From Sistotremastrum niveocremeum HHB9708 (lineage: Eukaryota > Basidiomycota > Agaricomycetes > Sistotremastrales > Sistotremastraceae): 64,000 bases of DNA. Below the pieces are notes generated by a model. The model was given only the letters and a program-made list of their open reading frames with translations. It ran no database searches and was not told the DNA's origin. The stretch covers positions 186,001-250,000 of the forward strand of contig KV419408.1 in assembly GCA_001630475.1 (NCBI GenBank), written 5' to 3'. The translations under genes and the position numbers were made by a program. This document shows, one piece after another, positions 25,506-35,532 of the stretch. Every line of letters starts with the position of its first letter. Positions within the stretch are counted from its first letter, which is position 1.

Positions 25506-28500
25506 CAATTCGACAATGGCTTTTGTAGTACAGTTAATACCTCAGCGGCCACTTCCTCGGATGTGCTGCGGATTGTCAGTCGACAGAGCTGAGTGAAAGG
25601 TATGAGAATGATATTCCGCCATATGTTAACTCCCTTACCTTTGCTTCTTGATTGGGTTCCAGTCGCAGCAGACAACCTACTTTGCCGTCCTTGAGAGTAT
25701 GCAAGACCCCAGCGGCCACAATGTTGGTAGGTGTGGGGTCCACATCATCAAGAATGGTCAAGCGAGCCCCCGTCATGATCTTTCGATACCTGGAATGATT
25801 GATTCGTCCCGTTGCATCTAATTGGATCGCAAATATGCTCTGCGCTTCGCGCGGTGGTCCACCGATGAGTCGCCACCTGTCAAAGAAGTCGGTAGCGTTT
25901 AGCCGCGCTCCTTCAAAAAATTTGGTGAGGACTATGGGGATTCGCAATCTGATTGATTGCATTGACCCTGCTAGGAACGATACGGAGAGTGTTGGCGGGG
26001 CAGAGAAAGCCTTGCGGCATTCAACATGCAGTAGCTGCTGTGATTGGGTGCGCGCTTCAACGATGTTCGCAGGGATTTTCGCAAAGGTCACGGACAGTGC
26101 TTCGGAATCGGCAACGGAGACGATCGCAGTAAACGATGTAAGAGGTGTAGATGTTTTGTTACCGAAATAAATCGCAAGTCTTCCCAGATGACCATGGTAT
26201 TCGGATTTGATACCAATTTGTAGTTGTGAGTCCTCATACAGGACGCCCTCATTGGTAGAGATTAGATTCTGGTACCACTTGTCAATGTGAGGGCCTTGCA
26301 CTATAGGAGTGCTTGCTTCCTGAGAGCCACCGGTCTCTCCTACTCTGGAGTCCGACGAGAGGTCGAGACCAGCCAAGGAGTCCATGATACTGGAACGGGA
26401 GTTATCTTCTGGATGCTGATTTGCAGCAGACGACTCATTCGGCGGTGGCAGTGTCGATTGTCTTGTACCGGCTCGCCGTTTCGTCGCGCCACGCTCCAGA
26501 TTTGCTTCCTTGCCACCATGTACCCAGACACGCTTATCTTCCGTGTCACCGTGCTTCCGATTCAGTCGCCCTAAGAGTGCAGATTCTCGAGGTGGGAAAG
26601 GAGGCATCTCCTCACAAACCGTCTGGAGCATTTCGTCTTCCTCAGGACGGGATGCGAGCACGTAGTATTCGCATGCTCGCTGCTGGAGTTCCGAATCAAG
26701 CACGTGTCTATATCGCTCGAATACGCTGAGCAGGTCCTGCTTGATCTCCGGGAACACGTTGACCCATTTGATGTAAGTGGAAAGCAGCAACGCTCGCGTA
26801 GATGTCCCGCAGAACTGAGACTTAGAGTGTAATGCTTGGAACTGTTCAAGAGGGCTGAATCCTGGCTCATTGGCAACGATGTGCCCATATTCGCCCAGCA
26901 CATAGCCTGCAACGTGGTTGGAAATAGCGACGATGGATATATGGTACACACACCTGCCACCTTGACGAGGCTTTCGTGACATATAGGAGCTCTGAGGTAG
27001 GCGAAAATAGTCCTACATGCATATTCTTGCAGGTCGTCTGTGTTTGTGATAATTTGAACCACTCGGTACCACACTTCTTCTCCCACGTGATCTCCGGCGG
27101 CCGCTATTAACTTGAGGATGGTGTCAACGTACCATTTGTACGAGGTTGCATACTTTTCAGTCAAGATAGCAATCTTGAGAACCATCTCCTCTCGGATCGC
27201 GTAATCGGCTACTTGGAGATAACGAAGTAGCTCTTCCACGATCGTCTCCGCATTGTCGCCGTCACACATGCTATAGAGGAGATCCAGTGCTCTGCGTCTA
27301 ACACTAATATCTCGGTCTCGTAATGAGGATATAATGGTTCCTTGATGTTTCTTGATTGAGGTGAGGGAATCAGCGCGAGCTGCCAGATGGGCCATGGTAT
27401 CAAGCCCCAGATACCTGACGTTGGTCTCTTTGGACATGATAAACCTGGCCAAGAGGACAGCGGCGGTATCCATGAGTGGAGAATCTGTGTCCAGATGGAT
27501 CGCGAGACTGATGGCTTCGAAGAGGACAGCATTCTGTGCGTTACTGTGCTGGACATTCCGCGGGGTACTATTGGCATTAGTCATGATGGCTTGAAGAGTA
27601 CGTTCCAGAACGGTACGGACGGTAGAATCCTCTACAGACAGCAGTTATTTTGTGCACGTTAAATTTCTGCATAGAATAAAACTGACCTGAAGGAGGGTAA
27701 TATTGCAACAATCGCAAGAGCTTAACTTGAAGCCAAGGAGATGGGACTTTGTAGTATGAATAGCTAGGAGGGCATTCTCGCTCAAGTACCAGCTGCCAAT
27801 ATGTCATAATCATTGCGGAAAGCGTACAAAATCACCACGCACCTTGCTAAGCCGGTCCACAGCCTTCTGATAAGATACAGCATATGCTTCGAGATGGTCT
27901 TGAGCCAAGGCCATGACTAGACTGGCAACAGAAACAACTACGCCCTGGCAGAGACTTAGAGAATGAACCACGCGGAATCTCCAAACATACTAGGTCTTCG
28001 TCATCCAGAATGGCGACTATGCGGAGTGCCCAGTCGGCCGCAGGAATGACCTCAGGGTGTTTACGATATAGACGCAATAGAGTCAATGCAGCTTTCTTCT
28101 TCACGAAGTTTTGAGAAGTCCTGCAATAGTTGACGAGATACTCAAATCTGAAAGATGAATCGTACGGACGGTGAGATGAGGAGACGGTGGACATCTTCTG
28201 CTAGAGCCTCTGCCATTTCATGACCGCCGACATTTGCAATTGCGTGTAAGGCAAGGCAGTTGTTGATTTCGTTGTTCTCATCGAGGTCCTTGCGTATCGA
28301 GTTCACAACTAGACGCAGGATATCCGAATTCTCGTGCATCAGCAAGGTGACTGCTAGGTAGCCCTGAGCAGCATGAATCATTTAATGGATCGGACATAGA
28401 GGTAATAGATGCACGATGCTTACTATCTGCTTTTCGCTGTATTTCGAGCTGGAAATGAGATTCACGGCTTCCATGTGCCCAATATCGACCGGATATCCCA

Positions 28501-28841
28501 GGATGTATGTGAAGACAACTTTCGCAACATATCTAATGTCGATGAGATGGTTGATGCAGATGAGAAACGAGGATTACTTCTTCTTCTGGTATCCATCCAG
28601 GTTTCCCTCTGGGCATTGCACTTAGTGCTGACCGGTGTACAGAATACGGGGTAAAGCACCTTTGAATTTCTTCCGGATATTGGCCATTTCTTTGTTAATT
28701 CTTCTCTCTTCATTTTCTCGGATGCGCGCCCCTCGAATGTCTGCGATGAACTGGGTGGCACAAGAAGCGAGCGTGATCAGAGAGGAACGGTCGTGATTGC
28801 TTTGCCCCCACCTGGGTCAATCCTCGCATTGAGGTCGCCAT
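25506..28841 (-). CDS. APL3: AP-2 adaptor complex alpha subunit (alpha-adaptin)
   Basis: Alpha-adaptin is the large AP-2 subunit that binds PI(4,5)P2 and endocytic accessory factors at clathrin-coated pits. The start [10 protein letters not shown] at 28841 runs after an intron into the conserved adaptin trunk ([31 protein letters not shown]). Helical repeats follow ([60 protein letters not shown]). The trunk ends near [21 protein letters not shown] disordered hinge of about 100 residues ([31 protein letters not shown]) leads to the appendage domain (YYGHLG-like region through [14 protein letters not shown]). A small last exon ends [15 protein letters not shown] at 25506. It is on the same strand as the DysF gene upstream, 408 bp away. 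Identity is secure. Confidence 0.95.
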
Positions 28842-29249
28842 GGTTGGCTAGCTCAGTACGCAGTCGCGTTGAAGCGTAGATGTGAACAGTATGTGCAGAA
28901 CTGGGAATGCGACAGTGGACTCTTTAGTTGACGTGAGCCAAGTTGCGAGCCTGAGCCGGCGATCAGGCCGGCGCTTTGTAAGCAAGACTTCTGTTTCCGA
29001 CTCTCATACTCGCTCAGACTGGCTGGAACTGCACTGTCGAGGTAATACGATGTTTCGCGCTAGCATGTATCTACGCAAGTCTACCCAGGTCGTACAAGAT
29101 CGTAAGCTGTGGGCCTCGCTGCCCAAACCCAGATATTACAAGTCATCTGTGAAGACACTGAAGAGATAATCCCTCATGGCACAGTGATTAGCTCACTGTG
29201 CCAAGCTTTGCGAACACCCCCACGCCCCTGGAAAGCTCAGTCTTCTGCG
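28842..29249. other. spacer between DysF gene and AP-2 alpha
   Basis: These 408 bp hold the 3' flank of the dysferlin-domain gene and the promoter of APL3. A short inverted repeat, GGCACAGTGATTAGCTCACTGTGCC, lies at about 29178-29202 and could form a stem just downstream of the DysF stop; it may act in 3'-end formation. No gene is seen. Confidence 0.45.
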
Positions 29250-30430
29250 CTACGTGACTTCGTTGGCCATGCTCCAGAACTCGGTCTCTACGTCCGTTGA
29301 GAGATTAATATCCATCTCCAGTCCGGCAGCACGTAGGATCTGGAGGAACTTCATTCGGGAACTGGGATACACAAATGCACTGAGCAGGTCACGCCCCTAC
29401 TGTGCTGTCAGAGCAGACTGAAACGCGACAAGTGAAGACACGTACGTGTTCTTCCAGTACTCGAGCTATTGACTGCCAGCTCGCGTTTGCGTGATCAGTG
29501 GTCGATACCCAGCGCTTCCAGGTTTCCAACCTTCGTCCGTCCCATATCAGCTTTCGCATCTGTTTTCGACATCGCTCCCAGTCATCAGGTCTTCCTTGCC
29601 AAACCTCCTCCTCGTCCTCGCCAGTCCGAGGCTCTTGTTCCTTTCCTGATGCCTGTGATTGTTGGGATCCTGACTGCGTTAGACTGCCGGAAGAGTGCGA
29701 CATCTCTAGGCGGGCTGGACACATCATTAATCGCACCCATCTCCGTCTTCGAACCCATCCGCCGGCACTCAATGGTCCTACACAGGACCTCCACCCCTTC
29801 TTTCTGAACGACCAGTTGAACTCCCATCCTTCCGGATCAATGTGCTCGTCACCTCGCATGTCTACCATCCAGTATTTGGACACCCACATCCACATTGGTG
29901 AAGGCAAGGGATATGCTTCGAGCGAGCTGACAGGAGGTATTTCATGACCGTCATCGCTATGCGGCAGTGTGAATGGAGGTGGATCATTGGGGAGAAGTGA
30001 TGCGCTAGAGTAGTATGGGGAAGAGAACATGGTGATACTGGGGAGATGAGTTGTAGCACAAAGAGTTGCTAGACTAATAACAGACTCACCCCCTTTGATT
30101 CTCGTAGAGTGTGGCCCATTTAAAGATGTCGGAATGTTCAGTATAGATTTCTTGTGCACTCCCGTTCACAGTGATTTCATGAAAATCGAGACTGGATTGC
30201 TGGGGTTGGGCTATGAGATCACCCGTAGGTTCTCCACCATAGCCTGCGCTGCTGTCTTGCTTTCGTTGGAGGGGCCGTAAAAAGTGTCTAGATTTTTTCT
30301 TGTTCCGTAACGAAGATTGTACTAGTTGATTCTGGGCAGCAACATCGTTATCCGACGCGACATTACCGCGCGGCGGGGAGGGGATGGGCGAGGGGGTGGG
30401 CGAGCTCAGCGGAGGGTCTTCCTGCGTCAT
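29250..30430 (-). CDS. dysferlin-domain (DysF) membrane-associated protein, peroxin-like
   Basis: The protein starts MTQEDPPLSSPTPSPIPSPP at 30430, with a Ser/Pro-rich disordered leader. The typical DysF entry follows: FKWATLYENQRG joined by an intron to ITMFSSPYYSSASLLPNDPP. The DysF-N/DysF-C pair then has its nested Trp/Arg pattern: WMVDMRGDEHIDPEGWEFNW, FRKKGWRSCVGPLSAGGWVR and RRRRWVRLM. A C-terminal helical region (WERCRKQMRKLIWDGRRLET, DLLSAFVYPSSRMKFLQIL, LEMDINLSTDVETEFWSMA) ends at 29250. DysF domains occur in fungal Pex23/Pex30-type ER-peroxisome proteins and in TECPR1 and Spo73. No transmembrane helices are visible here, so a soluble Spo73/TECPR1-like protein is more likely than a full Pex30. 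Role at membranes is inferred from the family. Confidence 0.85.
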
Positions 30431-30463
30431 GACTGGATTACATAAGCGTAGTCCAGCAAAGTT

Positions 30464-31241
30464 ATGCTCAGAATCTTCAAGCAGCGTTGTGGAACGCTTC
30501 GACTGCCATCTGGTCATTCGCGATTATATTCGACGCGCCAGCCAAGAAACTGTCCAAAATGTGGCACTCCTCTCCCTTCTGCTCTTCCCACTTGTCTCGC
30601 ATGTTCCTACATCGCGCCTATCCCGCCCGAAATGAGCCATGAAGAGATCCTGGACATACCCCAGTCGTCAAATCCATTCAAGGTCGACTTGAAGGCCATG
30701 AAGCAAAAGTTTCGACAAGTTCAAAGCATATGCCATCCAGACAAATGGTCAGGGCGCGGCGGTCCAGTCCGTACACGGTCTTCATGCCACATCTGCAATC
30801 ATATTGATGTCACGTACAGCAAGGATCCCAGATCGCGGCTCACCAGTCTGCACAGATAAACACAGCATACACTGTCCTCCTCGACCCCGTTCTTCGATCC
30901 CAATACATCCTGTCTAGAAGGGCGGGTCTGGACGCGGACGAAACGGACAAACTTGAGGATCACGAATTTCTTATGGAAGTCATGGATGCCAGAGAAGAAT
31001 TGCAGACCGCTACTGAACCACACGAACTCGAGAGTATACGCCAGCGAAACAAAGGTAAGTCGTAATTCCGTCCACCGATGCTATTCCATTGCAAGCCCTG
31101 CCATTAGAGCGATTTCAGACTTTGGTCGGAGAGATAGAGCGGTGTATAGGAGAACAAGATTGGCAAGGAGCTCGTGAGGCGACCTTGAAGTTGAAGTACT
31201 GGGAATCGCTCGAGAATGCAGCTCGAGATCTAGCTCACTAG
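30464..31241 (+). CDS. JAC1: mitochondrial Fe-S cluster J-protein co-chaperone HSC20/JAC1
   Basis: HSC20 delivers the scaffold-bound iron-sulfur cluster to the mitochondrial Hsp70 for transfer to client proteins. The start MLRIFKQRCGTLRLPSGHSR is a basic, amphipathic leader typical of mitochondrial import. It is followed by CPKCGTPLPSALPTCLAC, the CxxC/CxxC zinc module found in human HSCB but absent from yeast Jac1. The J domain has the HPD motif in ICHPDKWSGRG. After an intron it continues HQSAQINTAYTVLLDP and RSQYILSRRAGLDADE. The C-terminal helical IscU-binding domain (HEFLMEVMDAREEL, ERFQTLVGEIERCIGEQDW, LKLKYWESLENAARDLAH) ends at 31241. Its start codon is only 33 nt from that of the DysF gene on the other strand. 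Confidence 0.93.
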
Positions 31242-31424
31242 GTCGAGTGCATGAGTTGTGACGACTAATGTGTATTTTATAATCAACACCCCTTACTGTT
31301 GACTTGCTACGTATAACATTGTCGTGAATAACGCGACATTCATTGTGAGTTGCATCCGGGGAGATCGTGTACCCAGCGCGTTTGGTCACTGTTTTGCTCT
31401 CAGGGGTGCTTCGCCTCTGGACCA

Positions 31425-33178
31425 ATGTCGCCGACCGCTGCTTTTGAATCTCCTTCCCGGGTGGCTCTGCGCACTTACGTGCTGGGGCTATCTTTCTCTG
31501 CTGTTCCTGCCCTCCTTCCACTCATCGCGGCTTATGTGACTGCGAAGTCTTCGAAAGATGCTCAAAACAGAAGAACAAAACTTGTCGCAGTGTTGCGGCG
31601 AGAATTTGGGCCATCTGGCTTCGCTTTTGCCATGGCTGCTGCTGCTGGAGGAGGCCGACTGTTGGATCATTTGTGGCATCAATATTCGAGGAAGGGGAAA
31701 GAGAAGAAACACCCAATAGTTGAATCACGCGTAGACGAGGAGGTCACTCACGACACAGACGGCTGGGTTAACACCTTCATCTGTAACCTTGTTTCGACTT
31801 CCCTCGCCATCTCATTATTGCATTCAAAAGCGGGAAGAGTCCGAACTAATACTGCCACACCATTTACACCGCCCCTTAATCCAAGCCGGGGAACCGGACG
31901 CTCACCGACCTTGGATCTGACGCTACTATTTCTTGTCCGAGCCTTAGATGGGGCGCTGCATGGAGCTTTGGTCCCCAAAAAATTGGATGATACATCCTCT
32001 CGTTCAGAGAGCGGTCTTGCAAAGAGAAAGCGGCTCTTTGAACGCATATCAAAGATCGATGCACTCGTTTTTTGGGCAGCTAGCGCGCGGTACGACTGGA
32101 TCTTGAAACGTTTGACGTGATATGACTCATTTTTCTTCATCAGGATTATGTGGTGCTACTTTTATGAGCCACATAGGTAAAATTATTGATGTACAGCTTA
32201 CGTGCTGGTCTCACTCTCTGTTCGCAGGCTGCCCAGAACTTATGTGAAATGGATATCATCTCTTGCATCTATCGATCCTCGCATTCTAGAAGCACTGCGT
32301 GCGATACGCAGTCGTACTTGGTTATATGGCAAACGATCCACAGCGCATCCAACTTTGTTAACCTCATTATCATCGGATCTTGGCTACCCTTCCCAGTGGG
32401 GTGATCCAACGAAGTTACCGAAATACGGAGGCGCCGCCGCCACTATGACGTGGAAATCTCTGGGGCTGACCAGTAGGAATGGCCTAGGAGGGATCCCATG
32501 TGAAGTGGTGCACGGCGGCGTCGGCGGAGACTCTTGTCTAGCAAATTCTGGGATTCGAGGCTTCAATGCCTTTTGCAAAGCTTTGCTAATATATCTTCCT
32601 GTCCATCTTCTTCCTGCTCTCCTCGTTCGACCAACCGTCATAATCTCAGATCCTTTCCATATCATTGGCCCCCTCTTGCGCAGCTCGTCCTTCTTGGCCA
32701 CGTTTGTCTCGACGATTTGGTTCTTTGTATGTTTTACGAGGACTTTATGTCTAGCTCGTATCCTTCCATTCATATCTCATAATTTCTGGGATGGACCATT
32801 CGGCTGCACTTTCGCGGGATCAATGCTTTGTGGCGCCAGCATTTTCCTCGAGCAAGGGCGTCGGCGGGCTGAAATGGGGCTGTATGTTCTCCCGAGAGCC
32901 GTCCGAACTTTACTCAGCGACCACTGGGTCAGGAAAGGAGGCTTGAGTGTTAGAATTACTGAAAGGTTCTATTCATCTCGTCCCCCACGTCTGTTGCTAA
33001 TCATACTTTCAGATTAACATTCATTCTCTCTCTAGCGTATCTCCTGACAATCTCTGTGCATTCTCCTGGTCGCCTTCGCGGACTTTCTAGGTGGACTCTA
33101 GCTTTCATCATGAAAGGACCCAAGGCTGGCTTCTGGTACAGACGTAGACAAGAGAAGCACGTAGAAGCACCAAGTTAA
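31425..33178 (+). CDS. TMEM135-like multi-pass membrane protein
   Basis: The start MSPTAAFESPSRVALRTYVL leads at once into hydrophobic segments (GLSFSAVPALLPLIAAYVTA, FAFAMAAAAGGGRLLDHLW). A charged loop is followed by LDLTLLFLVRALDGALHGAL and DALVFWAASAR. A tiny exon reads IMWCYFYEPHR and joins LPRTYVKWISSLASIDPRIL. That YFYEPxRLPRxYxKWI block is a hallmark of the TMEM135/Tim17-fold membrane family of fungi and animals. Further helices (LLIYLPVHLLPALLVRPTV, FLATFVSTIWFFVCFTRTLC) and GSMLCGASIFLEQGRRRAEM follow. The protein ends in a basic tail at 33178. In animals TMEM135 is linked to mitochondria and peroxisomes; the role of fungal members is unclear, so function is an inference. It converges on DPH7 with 50 bp between stop codons. 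Confidence 0.78.
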
Positions 33179-33228
33179 CTTATTTGTAGAGACGCCTTAC
33201 TTAATATAATACTGGCATAGAGTATCTA

Positions 33229-34615
33229 TCACCCTTCCCAAACGCGAAGGGCATGATCGTAGAAGGAACAACTGACAATCTCAGTTTTCTCATCTGTACG
33301 CGGGCTAGAGAAAGCCCAATCTACGCCGTATGCCATACTTTGGTGTTCATAAAACCTTTTCACTATCTGTGGCTCCTCTTGATCCCCAAACCCGCCGAAT
33401 CGGACCACTTTACAGCCGTCGTGCATACAAGCGACCAGCAGGTCATGCTGCCTCGTCGAAGACGGATGCCACTTGACTCGCCAAGCTCCTCCGCCGACCT
33501 CAACAGTTGAGACTGGACGTCCCAGCTTGCGTTTATCTAATAATCGTACGTTGGAATCATAGCTGCAGTAATATGTGACATGATGGATTAGATACACAGC
33601 TGATAGCTCGCACCTTCCTACTGCAATGTAAAATTCTGAATGAGGGTTCGACTGTATAGACGTCACCCCTCCTTCGAACCTGCGCAGGACATGAAATCAG
33701 GAACATTGAAATCATTATTGTGATACCGTTTATTAGTTGCAGTTGGGGTATCGCAGGATGTTCGTACATCCCAAGACTTCAGGATCAGATCATCGCCGCC
33801 TGGGATATGCTAAGTCGAGGTTTGGTGGCGAGGTCTGATTGACTTGCCACTGTAGACAGTATTTGCGTCCCAATAATCCCACGCCGCTACCCATGGCTCA
33901 TAAGCATGAGCATGCCACGACATCGTCAGCTGAATATTAGAACCATTGTCCTTCAGAAGGGACAGATGGCCATCAGAGCTCGAGGCTACGAGCGCGCCAC
34001 TGCGAAGTAAGTGAATCCGGAGCCTGAGTTCTGACAGTGCTTTGCGCACGTGGAAACGAAACCATCATCCTTTCGATCAGACCAGTCTAGACTTAGACAC
34101 AGAACATCGGTTGAACCGCAAGAAATGGTTTGAATGGGAGTCAATAGTGCCTTCTACAGAATGAATGTGCAAAGGTGTAAGCTTGGAGATCGAACTCACA
34201 TAATCTTGATGATCGAGTCGGCAGATAGTGATGTGGCCTTCTGAATCTGCAACTGCTAGAATCTGTTGATCATCGTGCACTTGATGCCGCCTGAATGCCA
34301 AAGTCAAACAAGGAAGTTAGGGTCAGACATCCAGCTTTCCCATTTCAGGTCAAGAACAGCTGGGAACGAAAGGGACTGTAGGCTATGTCTGGGTACGCAG
34401 CATTCAATGGCTTGCCAGGACGAGATGATATCAAGGACGCACATTCGATTTTCCTGTTTGTCCACTTTGAGGAGAATGCACTGGCCCTTTCGCTGCTGTT
34501 TTTCGCCAGGTGTTTCTAATAGTTTATATGTGCCACAAACGACAAGGTCGGTTGATCCTGGGAACGGACAGAATTCGACAGCATCTGCTGGCCAATTTGT
34601 GTCAAAGCTCAGCAT
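33229..34615 (-). CDS. DPH7: diphthine methyltransferase-type WD40 protein DPH7
   Basis: Dph7 is the WD40 protein that demethylates methylated diphthine in diphthamide synthesis on eEF2. The start MLSFDTNWPADAVEFCPFPG matches the family opening (Trp-Pro-Ala-Asp-Ala-Val-Glu-Phe-Cys-Pro). WD-type blades follow: TDLVVCGTYKLLE, QQILAVADSEGHITICRL, SGALVASSSDGHLSLL, WHAHAYEPWVAAWDYWDANT, and VYSGGDDxxLKxWDxR across an intron. The blades GGVTSIQSNPHSEFYIAVG and GGAWRVKWHPSSTRQHDLLV come next. The end is IVSCSFYDHALRVWEG at 33229, also a family signature. Several introns interrupt the blades. Divergent from a small membrane-protein gene with 150 bp between starts. Confidence 0.93.
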
Positions 34616-34765
34616 GCGACACAGACGTCGGTATTAGGGAGCAGCCGCTCAAGAGAGCGGTAGCAGCGGCTGCGTCCCTGGGCGCTTATACGTAGTGAAC
34701 CTCACTGGCAGCGGGCTCTTCAAGTCAGAACTTGTCCCGGTCCTACACAGCACTTCCTCTACATC

Positions 34766-35438
34766 ATGGACTTTGTAAACGGACTTGATGCTTACAGTCT
34801 CATAACGACTCAATGTGTTCGTACCATCTCTTGTTTCTGAGTTGGGTCAGCTGTTGATGGTCATTCAAGGGCCTCTCGTTTGTGACCAGTGCCTTCGTGG
34901 CACCTGCCTATAATTTCCCTATTTTCCTGTTTGGTATATATGCCTTTGAACGCGAAGCGACAGAGTCTTTGAGAATTGTGCGCCTTCATCTTTCATCCTA
35001 CACAATTGATACTGAGGTCTTTCAGTTCTCTGGGCTGACCGCCTTTTCCGTAATTTTGGATATTGTCTGGCTATCCAAGACCGAAGAACAGAACTGGTTC
35101 ATCAAGACTTTGACTATCATAATCCTCCTCCTCAAAGTACCGACCGTCCTAGCCTCGCTCAATGCCTTGCGCCAAAAAGGAGATGAACTAGGAAACTTGG
35201 GAATTCGAAGGGGAGAATTTGGTAACGGTACCGGTCCGTTATTTGTCCTACCACTGCATCATTGGTTGTTAACCCTTTGTTAGTTTGGTCAATGCCTGGT
35301 GGCTTATCTCAAGGCCACGGGACCTATCAGTCGTTTGGTGACGAAGCTGACGTTGAGGCTGCACGTCCCCAGCCTCCCGCACGCGCAGCACCCGCGGCTG
35401 CTCCTCCCCAACATGATGTTCCTCCCTCGAGGCCCTAG
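34766..35438 (+). CDS. small multi-pass membrane protein, AGTRAP-like
   Basis: A short first exon (MDFVNGLDAYSLITTQ) is spliced to a hydrophobic core: SFVTSAFVAPAYNFPIFLFG, QFSGLTAFSVILDIVWLS, and WFIKTLTIIILLLKVPTVLA. This gives about three to four membrane helices. The spacing of the LDIVWLS helix, the charged loop and the LLLKVP helix resembles the small AGTRAP family (angiotensin receptor-associated protein) and its fungal relatives. That resemblance is from memory and modest. The tail after the last intron is Gln/Pro/Ala-rich (VWSMPGGLSQGHGTYQSFGD, then AARPQPPARAAPAAAPPQ) and ends at 35438. The join of exon 1 is uncertain because the spacer near 34817-34867 has several possible acceptors. 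Function unknown. Confidence 0.7.
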
Positions 35439-35532
35439 TGTCATTTTGTATTTCAAGTCTCTCATATCGTCTTTGGCTTTTTTTCTGCGAGTTATATATT
35501 TGTAATGACCGAGTTTGAGAATTCCAGACCTA

